Below, piece after piece: positions 15,147-23,457 of a stretch of 64,000 nucleotides of DNA. Position 1 is the stretch's first letter; every line of letters begins with the position of its first letter. The notes beneath the pieces are model-generated. The model did not search any database, was not told where the DNA came from, and saw only the letters and a list, made by a program, of their open reading frames with translations. Location of the stretch: assembly GCF_009755605.1 (NCBI RefSeq), contig NZ_WPNZ01000003.1:124001-188000 (forward strand). Direction: 5' to 3'. Position numbers and translations under genes: made by a program. This DNA is from Streptomyces typhae (GTDB lineage: Bacteria > Actinomycetota > Actinomycetes > Streptomycetales > Streptomycetaceae).

Positions 15147-15767
15147 TTGCGCTACCAGACCACCAACGACTCCCCCGCACCCGCCTTGCGGGGAACCGGC
15201 GACCACAGCTGGCATCCACGGGCCGCCTGCCACGGCATGGACCCCGCCCGCGCCGACAAGCTGTTCTTCCACACCCTCCGCGACCGCAAGGCCATCGCCG
15301 AAGCGAAACGACTCTGCGCCACCTGCCCGGTGAAGAAGGACTGCTTCACCTACGCCATCGACCACCAGATCACCTTCGGCCTGTGGGGCGGCCTGTCCGA
15401 CAAGGAGCGCCGGCAGTGGTCCGGCAAGCGCGGTGAGCGCCTGGACTACGACCGCATACGCGCCACTCTCCAGGGCCGCGACGTGCCCCTGAGCAGCGCG
15501 GAGCGCAGCACGATCATCCACCACCTGTTCCTGCGTGGCTGGAGCCCGCAGCGCGTGGCCCACCGCCTGAACGCCGACCCCGACTGGACCCGCGACCTCA
15601 TGCGCGAAGCCGCCCGCGTCACCGACGAGCGTGACCTGTGCTGGGGCCTTGTCGAGGAACCCGACGGCACCCTGCGCGAGCCCCGCGCGGACGAGGAGCA
15701 CACGGCGACAGAAGGTCGCGACCTGCAGTCCCATGCCCTGATCGCCTCGCTCGGAAAGGCTGCATGA
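15147..15767 (+). CDS. WhiB-family iron-sulfur transcription factor
   Basis: The product has 206 residues, longer than most chromosomal WhiB proteins. The four cluster cysteines are C28 (RAACHGMDP) and C57, C60, C66 (LCATCPVKKDC), which bind a [4Fe-4S] cluster. The GLWGG turn at about residues 78-82 leads into the basic DKERRQWSGKRGER segment that contacts DNA. A TTG at 15147 with GGAG six bases upstream is the only start that keeps all four cysteines. The C-terminal extension (SPQRVAHRLNADPDWTRDLM) resembles a second helix-turn-helix. Such WhiB genes are frequent on Streptomyces plasmids and phages. The stop overlaps the next ATG. Confidence 0.9.
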   Translation: MRYQTTNDSPAPALRGTGDHSWHPRAACHGMDPARADKLFFHTLRDRKAIAEAKRLCATCPVKKDCFTYAIDHQITFGLWGGLSDKERRQWSGKRGERLDYDRIRATLQGRDVPLSSAERSTIIHHLFLRGWSPQRVAHRLNADPDWTRDLMREAARVTDERDLCWGLVEEPDGTLREPRADEEHTATEGRDLQSHALIASLGKAA

Positions 15768-17186
15768 TCCACCCCGCCACTGCACATCCCTCCGTCGCGC
15801 CCATCGGCCTGTGGGACCGTCTGGCCATCGTGGTCCTGGGCCTGGCCGGGTGCGCCCTGAGTTACGACGCCCTGCAGCAGATGGCCGTGGCCATCCACAT
15901 CCGCGGCCACCTCACCTACCTCTTCCCCCTCGTGATCGACGGCTTCATCGCCTACGGCGTACGCGCCCTGCTCGTCCTCTCCCAAGCCCCGCTGCGCGCC
16001 CGGCTCTACGTCTGGGTGCTCTTCGCCACCGCCACCGCCGCCAGCATCTGGGCCAACGCCCTGCACGCCCTCCGCCTCAACCAGCAGACCACCCACCCCG
16101 GCCTGCGCCTGAGCGACACCGTCGTCGCCATCCTCTCCACCCTCGCCCCACTCGCCCTCGCCGGCGCCGTCCACCTGTACATCCTCATCACCCGCCACCA
16201 CCCCGGCGGCGCGCCCCAAGCGGACCAGCCAGAGACAAGGCCGACCCGGCACATCCGGACCACACAGCGTTTCAAGAGCACGCGCAGGAGGGGCGCTGCG
16301 GGCCTCAACCCGCGGACCACGGATCACTCGTCCGCCGCGCCCGACCAACAGGCCAGTCCCGCAGACGCCTCGCACGGCGAGCACGGACCAGCCCGAGGGT
16401 CTGCCCCGCACCGCGCGGACCACAGCAGCACTGCGGTCCGCAGCCCCTCGCGGACCACTGACCACCGGGGCGTCCGCGCCCGTGCGGACCAGCGGACCAA
16501 CACCACCCCAGACCGTCGGGCCCGGGGTGCGGACCAGAACGCGGACCGTGGTCTGCCCGCCGCGGACCAACAGTTTGCCGATGGTCCTCATGAGGCCCGC
16601 AGCGGGCGGTGCACTAGCAACGACGCAGGTCCGGCCTCCGGACCGCATGGTCCGGCGGACCACGAGCGGGCAGGCCACGCACACGGACCGGCCGAAGAGC
16701 CTGCTCCAGTGAGCGCGGACCAGGGCGCCCCGGCGGACCGGATGCCGGACCGCGAGTACCCGCAGACCGCGGACCATGACCACCGGACCGCGGACCCAGC
16801 CGACCGACGCCGCCCCCGCGGACCAGCGGACCAACACCGCACCGGACCACCCGGACCGCGGAGTGGACCAGGTCACGGACCAACCTGCGGACCAGGACGA
16901 GGACGGCTCGCCGGGCGGACCACAAGGGGCCCGGAGCCATGGCGCCCCGGCAGCGGACCAGCGGACCAAGCCCACGGACCAGGACGAGGCCCCCTGGGAG
17001 GCGAAGGTCGCGGTCGCACGCCAAGCCGCCCTCGCCGAGGGCCGGATGACCCGCCGGGCCATCCGACCGCACCTGCGCAACGCCAACATCTCCGTCAGCA
17101 ACGAACTGTTCAGCGACCTCCAGGCCGCCCTGTACGCGGACCCGGCACTCGCCCACCTACCCCGCGACACAAGGAGAACCCGATGA
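15764..17186 (+). CDS. DUF2637 (Spd-type) membrane protein with apparent frameshift near 16,800
   Basis: From ATG 15764 the first 150 residues form four membrane segments (LAIVVLGLAGCALSYDAL; YLFPLVIDGFIAYGVRALL; LYVWVLFATATAASIWANAL; VVAILSTLAPLALAGAVHLYIL), the DUF2637 domain common on actinobacterial plasmids and thought to act in transfer or spreading. A long Ala-Asp-Gln-Gly-rich linker follows. The conserved-looking C-terminal domain (EAPWEAKVAVARQAALAEGRMTRRAI, then VSNELFSDLQAALYADPAL) is in a different frame, which ends at 17186 in an ATGA overlap with the next gene. Continuous translation needs a one-base shift at about 16,790-16,815. Sequencing error, slippage in the GCGGACC tract, or programmed frameshifting could explain it. 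Confidence 0.7.
16218..16983 (+). repeat. GCGGACC-rich low-complexity tract
   Basis: This part of the DUF2637 gene is packed with irregular copies of GCGGACCA and close variants, encoding Ala-Asp-Gln/His motifs in one frame and Gly-Pro in another. Spacing is irregular, so it is not a simple tandem array. The same motif in all frames makes frame slippage tolerable and probably explains the shift near 16,800. Confidence 0.7.
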
Positions 17187-17374
17187 AGACCTGCGAGCGC
17201 TTCGCGCGCATCAAGAGCGGCTATGAGCGGGACATCACCTACCTGCGCAACCACTCCCAGCGCAGCGCGCGAACCAAGGCCGCCAAGACGAGCGCGGCCA
17301 ACGCCCTTGACCTGAAGTCCCGCATGGCCAGAGCCCTGGACCGACACTTCGAAGCCTGCCCCATATGCGGATGA
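17183..17374 (+). CDS. Small hypothetical protein with C-terminal CPIC (63 aa)
   Basis: ATG at 17183 overlaps the stop of the preceding frame. The product starts MKTCERFARIKSGYERD, has a basic helical middle (KAAKTSAANALDLKSRMARALDRHF) and ends EACPICG. The paired cysteines at the end plus the one at residue 4 could bind a metal. It is a member of the mobilisation module by position only; no family is recognised. Confidence 0.6.
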   Translation: MKTCERFARIKSGYERDITYLRNHSQRSARTKAAKTSAANALDLKSRMARALDRHFEACPICG

Positions 17375-17701
17375 ATAGGTTATAGCGCCAGGTGAAGCGC
17401 CCTATCCTCCCGTCGTGCGGTAGCCCGGCCCGAGGCCAGGTCTCCACTCGGCCCCAAAGGGCCCGGCACCCGCTCCCGCCACTCCCATACCTCACCCCTG
17501 ACCATGACTGAGGCGAGCGCCTGAGCCGGGGCCTTGGTCCATCACCGACTCCTGCACGCCGCCGTCGTGGCCCCGGAGGGTGCAGTGGCACGTGCAGAGC
17601 ACACCTCAGCCCCCCGTCCGCGTCCTGGACAGAGCTGCCGCCACGGTCAAACCCGCCGCCCACATCCAGCACCACACCCGCACCACGAGGAACCCCACTC
17701 G
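17375..17701. other. Intergenic region upstream of mobC, candidate oriT zone
   Basis: I find no gene in these 327 bases. Relaxase systems usually carry their transfer origin next to mobC, and several short inverted GC-rich repeats occur here (for example GGCCC and GGGCC around 17,453-17,470), but no known nic-site motif is recognised. The oriT label is an inference from position. Confidence 0.3.
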
Positions 17702-18334
17702 ATGACACACCAGAACGAACCCCACCCCCACACCCCCAGCCCATCGGAGAACAACCCAGCGTCGCGGGGAGCAAGTTGGGGCGGAAGCGTAGCTTCCGCC
17801 GACCCCGCCCCGGAGGGAGCGGGAGCGGGCCGGCACCAGGGGGCGCAGGTCCGAAAGGCTTCGACCGGGGGCGGACCGAAGCCAGAGGGGAATACCGAAG
17901 CCAGCAGCCGCCGTCGCCGCACGTCCGCCGTACCGCGTGCTCGTCAGCGTCCGCGCCAGCCGCGCGAGACCAAGCGTCTGCACCAGCCCAACGCACGCTT
18001 CAACGACGAAGAGTTCGATCTGATCAAGTCCGCCGCCGCCCAGGCCAACCTGTCCGTCGCCGGGTTCCTTGCCCGCTCCGCACTGCGCGCTGCCCGCGAT
18101 CGTGATCGCACCGCCGCCGAGATCGCCGACGACCGCGAAGTGATCACCGCACTCTTCGACTCCCGCCGCCGCCTCGGCTGGGCGGGCAGCAACCTCAACC
18201 AGGCCGTCAAAGCCCTCAACTCCGGCTCCGAAGCACCCCAGATCGAGGCAGCCATTACCGCCGTCCGTACGGCGGCCGACCGCGTCCACGAGGCCGCCTC
18301 CCGGCTCATCGCCCGCGAGCAGAACCCGGCATGA
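17702..18334 (+). CDS. mobC: MobC-like relaxosome protein
   Basis: The start MTHQNEPHPHTPSPSENN at 17702 is preceded by an 85-residue disordered, Pro/Gly/Arg-rich stretch. The folded part, residues about 95-205, begins RLHQPNARFNDEEFDLIKSAAAQANLSVAGFLARSAL. This is a ribbon-helix-helix followed by the helical bundle GWAGSNLNQAVKALNSG typical of bacterial mobilisation proteins (MobC). It would bind oriT and help the relaxase nick. The stop overlaps the relaxase ATG by four bases. Confidence 0.85.
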   Translation: MTHQNEPHPHTPSPSENNPASRGASWGGSVASADPAPEGAGAGRHQGAQVRKASTGGGPKPEGNTEASSRRRRTSAVPRARQRPRQPRETKRLHQPNARFNDEEFDLIKSAAAQANLSVAGFLARSALRAARDRDRTAAEIADDREVITALFDSRRRLGWAGSNLNQAVKALNSGSEAPQIEAAITAVRTAADRVHEAASRLIAREQNPA

Positions 18335-20046
18335 TTCCCAGCATCAACCGCTCCGGCGACCGCACCGCCGGCCTGCTCCACTACCTGTACAGTCCCGGCC
18401 GCGCCGAGGAGCACACCGACCCGCACCTCGTAGCCTCCTTCGACGGAATGGCCCCCGATCCCGGCCGCACCACCAGCTTCGACGCAGCCATCAAGGATCT
18501 GGCCCTCCTGCTCGACCAGCCCGTCGAAGCCCTGTCCGCGCACGCCCGGCCCGCCAAACACGTCTGGCACACCTCGGTGCGTGCCGCTCCCGACGACCGC
18601 ATCCTGACCGACGACGAGTGGGGGGACATCGCCCGCCGGGTTGTCGCCGCCACCGGCATCGATCCCGGCGACGGCGAGCCCGGCTGCCGCTGGGCAGCCG
18701 TACGGCATGCAGATGACCACATCCACATCGTGGCCACCCTCGTGTGCGAGGACGGCAGCCGCCCCGACGACTTCCGCTCCGGCAAACGCGCCCAGACGGA
18801 ATGCCGCATCATCGAGGCGGAGATGGGCTTGGTGCGGGTCAATGCGGGAGATGGCACTGCCGCCAAACGCCCCACCAGTGCCGAGCGCCATAAGGCCGAG
18901 CGGCAGGGCCGACAGCGGACCGCCCGGGAGGAACTGCGTGAGACGGTCCGGCGCGCCGTGGCCGGCGCGCAGAGTGAGGAGGAGTTCTTCGACCGGCTGG
19001 CCGCCGCCGGCCTGCTCATCCGTAAGCGCGCCGCGCCCTCCGGTGACCTCCTGGGCTACACCGTGGCCCTGGTCGATGACCGCAACGAGAACAACGAACC
19101 GGTCTACTTCGCAGGTTCCACACTCGCCCCTGACCTGTCCTTGCCCCGGATCCGTGAACGCTGGCCCGCCCAGATCGAGGCGGGCACCGCTACCGCTGCG
19201 GACCGCACCTCGGCGGTGAGCGGTCCCGCATACGCGCGGCGCCACGCGGCTGGCGTCGCCTGGCAGGCGATCCTGTCCATCGACCACGGCGACGACGGCC
19301 AGGCCGCCGCCCACATCGCGGCGGCCGGGGAGGTCCTGGACGCGCTCGCCAAGACCTCCGCCGCCCACACCCGCACACAACTAACCGAGGCGGCATGGGC
19401 GTTCGAGCGGGCCTCCCGCTCCCACGTGCGGGCCGAGCGCGGCCACGACCGCGCGCTGCGCCAAGCAGCCCGCGACCTCATCCACGGCGGGCCCGCGCTG
19501 GGCCGCGGGGAAGACGGCGCAACCACCGCCATGCTCATCGACATGGCCTTCTTCCTGGTCACCGCCGCCGCCCACTGGCACAGCCGCAAGAACCACGCGC
19601 AGCAGGCCACCGCCGCCCAGCAGGCCGCCGAGCACCTGCGCGCCGCCTACCGGGCCGCAGCCGCCCACCCCATGGCAGTCCTGCACCACCGCGGGAGACG
19701 CCTCGCCCAGCCGCTGCTGCACCGACAGGCGACCCACCTGCGCCAGGCGCTACCCGAGCTGGCCGAGCAGATCTTCAACGAACCGGGCTGGCACGCGCTC
19801 GCCGCCACCCTCACCGACGCCGAAACCACCGGCCACGACGTAACCTCGCTGCTGGCCGAAGCCGCCGAACACCGCGAACTGGACACCGCCGACTCCCTCA
19901 GCGACGTCCTTATCTGGCGCCTGCGCCGGATGGCCAACCTGCCCGCCGACGCCTCCGCCATGCCCGACACCGACACTGCCACGCCGCGCCGTACCGGGCG
20001 ACCGGTGTCCCGTCCCGTTTCGCGTTCCCGCCGGGCGCCTCGATGA
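18331..20046 (+). CDS. Relaxase / mobilization nuclease
   Basis: The protein has 571 residues and starts MIPSINRSGDRTAGLLHYL. The metal-binding histidine triad of MOB relaxases is at 126-132 in AVRHADDHIHIVATLV (H-x3-H-x-H). An N-terminal Tyr at Y18/Y20 (GLLHYLYSPGRAEEH) is the candidate nicking residue. The remainder is a helical, Ala/Arg-rich C-terminal region without a visible helicase motif. It would cut and covalently hold the transferred strand at oriT. With MobC it makes the element mobilizable, but no coupling protein or TraB-type translocase is in the window, so transfer would need a helper. Confidence 0.88.
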   Translation: MIPSINRSGDRTAGLLHYLYSPGRAEEHTDPHLVASFDGMAPDPGRTTSFDAAIKDLALLLDQPVEALSAHARPAKHVWHTSVRAAPDDRILTDDEWGDIARRVVAATGIDPGDGEPGCRWAAVRHADDHIHIVATLVCEDGSRPDDFRSGKRAQTECRIIEAEMGLVRVNAGDGTAAKRPTSAERHKAERQGRQRTAREELRETVRRAVAGAQSEEEFFDRLAAAGLLIRKRAAPSGDLLGYTVALVDDRNENNEPVYFAGSTLAPDLSLPRIRERWPAQIEAGTATAADRTSAVSGPAYARRHAAGVAWQAILSIDHGDDGQAAAHIAAAGEVLDALAKTSAAHTRTQLTEAAWAFERASRSHVRAERGHDRALRQAARDLIHGGPALGRGEDGATTAMLIDMAFFLVTAAAHWHSRKNHAQQATAAQQAAEHLRAAYRAAAAHPMAVLHHRGRRLAQPLLHRQATHLRQALPELAEQIFNEPGWHALAATLTDAETTGHDVTSLLAEAAEHRELDTADSLSDVLIWRLRRMANLPADASAMPDTDTATPRRTGRPVSRPVSRSRRAPR

Positions 20047-20219
20047 CCAGGGCGAGCGATGGCCAAGGCCACCGCTGGCCAGCCCTCAGGACGATGAGGC
20101 TGCACACTTCCCCCTGGGGGCGTGCAGAGGCCGTTCGAGCCGTGGTGGCAGTCAGCAAGCGCGCTACCGCAAGCTCACGCGAACGGGTACCAGAGCGTTC
20201 CTCAGGTCAGGCCCAAAGC

Positions 20220-20403
20220 GTTCACCGAGCGAACAGCAAGATTGTTCATCCAGCGAACACCCGGTCCTGTTCGCTCGATGAACAGGACCGCGGCTTTCAC
20301 GGCCGAGTGACAGGGCGCTCCGCGGGCGAGGCCCAGATCCGTTTACTGAGTGAACAGCAAGAATGTTCACTGAGTGAACATTCGACCTGTTTACTGAGTG
20401 AAC
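20220..20403. repeat. Array of 15-bp palindromes at 24-bp spacing (iteron- or parS-like)
   Basis: Six copies of a 15-base inverted repeat, best copy GTTCACTGAGTGAAC, start at 20220, 20244, 20269, 20341, 20365 and 20389. Variants include GTTCACCGAGCGAAC and GTTTACTGAGTGAAC. The spacing is 24 or 25 bases, and the gap between the two triplets is 72 bases, exactly three periods, so the array is in phase throughout. Degenerate copies may extend to about 20174. It lies just downstream of the relaxase gene. It fits binding sites for a replication initiator, a partition protein or a repressor; which one cannot be told. Confidence 0.85.
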
Positions 20404-21249
20404 GGGTCTGTCAAGCCGCACTCGGGTCCGCCAAGGTATCGACCGCAACTCTGCAAGCGCGTGCTTGCAGGGCTGATTGCTGTTGGCCGAGTAGCGGTCT
20501 TCCGTTACGCAGCAGCAGGGCGTACCCGGACCGTCGTACGCAGCACCGTGCCGGGCACCCGCCGCTGCTCGGCGCTTTGGTCGGCGAAGAGAGTAGCCGG
20601 GATGCGCTACCCGTGCCTTGGTCCCACGTTCGCGGATGGCGATGCGCGTGCCCGTGCTGTGGAGTCAGGATCGGCCGCCCGACACAGTGGTGGTACAGCG
20701 AGAAGCCCTGTGACCCAGCCAGCAGAGTCGGCACCAGGCGTGATGTCGGCTGGAGCAGCACGTTGGCTACGTGCAAAGGGCGTTGCAGAGTCACCAGGCA
20801 GTCATGTGTATCCGCACGTCGGTGAACTGGTTCTCGCCCGTCAGGTCGACGTCGAGGCCCGCGCGACTGCGGCCCAACAGGGGTACGACATGGCGGGTCC
20901 CAGCGCACCACGACGGCGTGTACAGGTCGCAGGTCGGAAGCACCGGCCCTGTCGTCGCCGACGTCGAGCCGCCTTTGTCCCGCTGCATGGCGGGGGCGCG
21001 GCCGTCCTCGCAGGCGTGGTCCGCGCGGGCCGGGGCGGTGACGGCGCGCTCGTGGCAGTCGATGCACCAAGCGGGCGCCTCGGCGAGATCGCGGTTGCGG
21101 CAGGGAGCCAGCGGACCCCCGTCCCGCGCATCGCAGTGGCTCACCAGCATGGGACTGGCTAGTGACGGGCACCTCTTCCGAAGGTACGGGACGTGCACGC
21201 GGCACGCGCACGACGCGGCATGGCCCGGCACGATGGCCGGACCCCGCTG
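20404..21249. other. Region without a confident gene
   Basis: Between the palindrome array and the DUF317 gene I see only one weak coding candidate (20791-21231, minus). The open frames on the plus strand overlap it and look like shadows. The array-proximal 400 bases may carry origin or regulatory DNA. Confidence 0.35.
20791..21231 (-). CDS. Possible Cys/His-rich hypothetical protein (146 aa)
   Basis: The leftward frame gives APAWCIDCHERAVTAPARADHACED, later PTCDLYTPSWCAGTRHVV and VDLTGENQFTDVRIHMTAW. Cysteine-histidine pairs and a C-terminal beta-strand pattern recall the small Streptomyces proteins of the DUF6907 type ('PsWC...H', then 'vtl'), but the match is loose. No clear ribosome site was found. 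It could be a genuine plasmid-type accessory protein or a decayed one. Confidence 0.35.
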   Translation of the reverse strand: MPGHAASCACRVHVPYLRKRCPSLASPMLVSHCDARDGGPLAPCRNRDLAEAPAWCIDCHERAVTAPARADHACEDGRAPAMQRDKGGSTSATTGPVLPTCDLYTPSWCAGTRHVVPLLGRSRAGLDVDLTGENQFTDVRIHMTAW

Positions 21250-21936
21250 TCAGGCGCGGTTCACGATGGTGAGGCGCTTCATGGCGCTCTGGGGCAGGCG
21301 GTGGCGTGCCACTGGTGCCGGGGAGGCGAGCGAGCCGGCGAAGACGGCGACCAGCTCGTTGGGGACGCTGGGGCTGAAGTTCGCGCACCAGAGGTAGGGG
21401 GCGCCGAAGGTGGGCTCGGCCCATGCCTGCCAGCCCAGCAGGTCCTCCCGCAGGTCGGCGTCCGCGATCAGGTCCGGCAGCATCTCCAGCGAGACGTGCG
21501 AGGCGAACCCGGGATCCGTGGCCGCGGTGCGAGGGCGGTCCACGTCGGGGATCCATCCCTGCGCGCTCAGCGCCGCCACCACCACCTCGGGCTCCGCGAA
21601 ACCGGTGTCGGGCACCGCGCCGGCGTCGAGCGCGAGGAGGAAGTCGTGCAGGACCTCGTGCGGCACGCCGGTGGTGAAGTACGCGTTCCACTGCGCCACG
21701 GCGCTGGCGGCGATGGTGCGGGCGGAGATCTGCAGGGCCACGGGTAGGCCGCCGAGCGTGAACGGGCTGGCGGCCAGGATCCATTCGGCGCCGCGCAGTG
21801 CGTCCGGACTCACATACAGCAGGGTGTCGCGGGCGGTTGGCCACATGCGCCAGCCCAGTGCGGTCAGCGTTTCGCCGATCCGCTCGGCGAGAACGTCATC
21901 GTCCCCCGCCAGATGGCGCGGGGTGACCCAGCGCAC
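21250..21936 (-). CDS. DUF317 domain protein
   Basis: The frame begins VRWVTPRHLAGDDDVLAERI at GTG 21936. An alternative CTG at 21987 sits six bases behind a GGAGG and would add 17 residues. The product contains YVSPDALRGAEWILAASPFTLGGLPVALQISARTIAASAVAQWNAYFTTGVPHEVLHDFLLALD, the signature layout of DUF317. Next come LSAQGWIPD and a C-terminal segment WAEPTFGAPYLWCANFSPSVPNELVAVFAGSLASPAPVAR that matches the second half of the domain. DUF317 proteins are frequent on actinomycete integrative elements and their function is unknown. It is followed closely upstream by the duplicated-domain gene on the same strand. Confidence 0.8.
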   Translation of the reverse strand: MRWVTPRHLAGDDDVLAERIGETLTALGWRMWPTARDTLLYVSPDALRGAEWILAASPFTLGGLPVALQISARTIAASAVAQWNAYFTTGVPHEVLHDFLLALDAGAVPDTGFAEPEVVVAALSAQGWIPDVDRPRTAATDPGFASHVSLEMLPDLIADADLREDLLGWQAWAEPTFGAPYLWCANFSPSVPNELVAVFAGSLASPAPVARHRLPQSAMKRLTIVNRA

Positions 21937-22014
21937 CGGATCCGGCGAGAGCGGGTGGGAGGAGTCAGAGGGAGGGTGCGGGTGCAGGGGCGCCTCCGTA
22001 GGTTTGGGGGTGGT

Positions 22015-22497
22015 TCACTGTCCGCCGTCGGGGCGGGCAGCGCGCCGCAAGCGCGGCGGGGCCTGGGTGGGTGCGTGCCAGCCCAGCGCGACCGCGACCT
22101 CGGGCAGAAGCGGGCCGAACTGCTCGGCCTCCTCCGGCTCGGTGAGCAACAGCACCAGACGGCCCTGCTCATCGCGGACAGCAACCACAGGGCCCGCGCG
22201 GTGGGCCATCGGAAAACCAGGGTTCACGGCTAGTTGCACGACCGCGTCACGGTCGCAGACCGACAGCCGGTCGAGCAGGTCACCGACGGACAGCTCCGGC
22301 AGGGTGGCGAGCAGCTCGGTGGCCTTGGCTTCAGCCACGAACACCACCGGCCGATCGGCATCGTCACGCGTGGCGACCACGCCGCCGATGCGGCGGGACG
22401 TGCGGGCGAAGGGGTTGATCCACAAACGAATCATCGCGTCGCGATCGCCGGCGGACAGGCCATTCAGCAAGTCGCCGACGGTCAGCTCCGGGGCCAA
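22015..22497 (-). CDS. Hypothetical protein made of two tandem homologous units (160 aa)
   Basis: The start is TTG at 22497, seven bases behind AAGGAG; the nearby ATG is out of frame and short. Residues 3-65 and 68-132 are visible duplicates: PELTVGDLLNGLSAGDRDAM aligns with PELSVGDLLDRLSVCDRDAV, and each unit then has an 'NP', a basic patch, 'VVA-rD...r-V' and an acidic helix with AEAKATELLATL versus TEPEEAEQFGPLL. Each unit could be a small alpha/beta domain. No family is recognised. It is probably co-transcribed with the DUF317 gene that follows (79 bases away). Confidence 0.65.
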   Translation of the reverse strand: MAPELTVGDLLNGLSAGDRDAMIRLWINPFARTSRRIGGVVATRDDADRPVVFVAEAKATELLATLPELSVGDLLDRLSVCDRDAVVQLAVNPGFPMAHRAGPVVAVRDEQGRLVLLLTEPEEAEQFGPLLPEVAVALGWHAPTQAPPRLRRAARPDGGQ

Positions 22498-22602
22498 AAG
22501 GCATCTCCTTGCAGTAACGGGCGCCCCTCAAGGGGGGCGAGGGCAGGGTGTGTGCCGTACGTGCGCGCCTCGGCATCACGCGAGTAGGGACGACGTCTCG
22601 CC

Positions 22603-22821
22603 TCAGCGGAAACGGGCCGCGCTACTCTCCACAAGCGCGTCGCTGGCCAAACGGGTGCGGTAGCCGGACACGTCCACGACCACCGGTGCCACCTCTTTGA
22701 ACTGCAGTTCTCGGGGAAGGCCGTCTACGTTTACATGCCCCTGCGGCGTCCACCAGCCCTTCAGCGATCTTTCCTGTCTGCCACTGGCGAACTGCTGCAC
22801 TTTGTCATTCAACCGAGTCAC
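22603..22821 (-). CDS. Possible small hypothetical protein (72 aa)
   Basis: A leftward frame from GTG 22821 reads VTRLNDKVQQFASGRQERSL, then WWTPQGHVNVDGLPRELQF and VVVDVSGYRTRLASDALVESSAARF. The sequence has plausible strand/helix alternation, and the local GC is lower than in neighbours, unlike typical shadow frames. A G-rich site lies about nine bases upstream. It sits between the tandem-unit gene and the CRISPR array. No family is recognised. Confidence 0.4.
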   Translation of the reverse strand: MTRLNDKVQQFASGRQERSLKGWWTPQGHVNVDGLPRELQFKEVAPVVVDVSGYRTRLASDALVESSAARFR

Positions 22822-22854
22822 TTGACAGCGCCCCCCACCGCTTTGACTGCACTG

Positions 22855-23003
22855 GGGACCATCCCTGCGGACGCGGGGAGCAGTGGTTGCCGACCGGCCG
22901 GTTCCGGCGACGACAGGGACCATCCCCGCGGGCGGGGAGCAGAGCTCGTCCCCGCCTTCGAGCGCGGGCAGGTTGGGACCATCCCCGCGGGCGCGGGGAG
23001 CAG
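22855..23003 (-). CRISPR. Type I-E CRISPR array 1, three repeats and two 32-bp spacers
   Basis: Repeats lie at 22855-22883, 22916-22942 and 22975-23003; on the plus strand they begin GGGACCATCCC and end GGGGAGCAG. The spacers (22884-22915 and 22943-22974) are both 32 bases, the I-E standard. Read on the minus strand the repeat has the usual Streptomyces I-E form, with a hairpin CCCCGCGCCCGCGGGG. The middle repeat lacks two bases. The array lies downstream of cas2 on the same strand, so the leader should be the 91 bases at 23004-23094 and the last repeat (22855), which has two changes, is leader-distal. Confidence 0.92.
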
Positions 23004-23094
23004 ACTGAATGACCTGGGGGTCTTCTAAGCGCAGGCCCCGTTTCTGATGACTTTCTCCAACTCGGGCATTTTCACCAAAGGGGACACCCTCGCT

Positions 23095-23457
23095 TTACTG
23101 GCGTCCGTAGCGTCGGCGCTTGGAAGCTTTGCTCCAGCCCGCCGGCGGACCTGATGAGGACGGCTGGCTGACGGCCGGGGCGTTGGGGTCGGGACGGCGG
23201 ATGAGGATGGTTCCTTCGTGGTCGGTCGGGTGCCATGCGTGGTCGTGTGTGCGGAAGGTGAAACCTTGCTCGTTGTTGGTGGTGTGGGCCATGAGGGCGC
23301 GGCCCTGACCGGCGTACTGCTGGACCTCGTTCCACAGGGTGTCGCGGATGCGGGCCGAGGGATTGCCGATGAACACCCCTGCAGAGATCTCCAACAGCCA
23401 GCGGGTGAGGAACCCACGCAGACCGGCGCGGCAGTTGGTGAGAACGATGACAGTCAC
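23095..23457 (-). CDS. cas2: CRISPR-associated endoribonuclease Cas2, subtype I-E
   Basis: The 120-residue Cas2e starts at GTG 23457, overlapping the cas1 stop. The first strand TVIVLTNCRAGLRGFLTRWLLEISAGVFIGNPSARIRDTLW is the I-E version of the ferredoxin-like fold, and FTFRTHDHAWHPTDHEGTILIRR is its characteristic C-terminal half. The basic tail (SKASKRRRYGRQ) is usual in actinobacteria. With Cas1 it forms the integrase complex that adds spacers. Nothing suggests inactivation. Confidence 0.93.
   Translation of the reverse strand: MTVIVLTNCRAGLRGFLTRWLLEISAGVFIGNPSARIRDTLWNEVQQYAGQGRALMAHTTNNEQGFTFRTHDHAWHPTDHEGTILIRRPDPNAPAVSQPSSSGPPAGWSKASKRRRYGRQ

Noticed and set aside
16482..16712. A plus-strand open frame within the DUF2637 linker
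   Set aside because: Every frame is open in this GCGGACC-rich DNA; no start site or domain is present.
20164..20448. A minus-strand ORF with repeated VHSVN motifs across the palindrome array
   Set aside because: The amino-acid repeat is the translation of the 24-base DNA period; a DNA-level function explains it better.
20411..21844. A 477-codon minus-strand frame overlapping the DUF317 gene
   Set aside because: It is a frame shadow of the DUF317 gene with Arg/Pro/Gly-rich translation.
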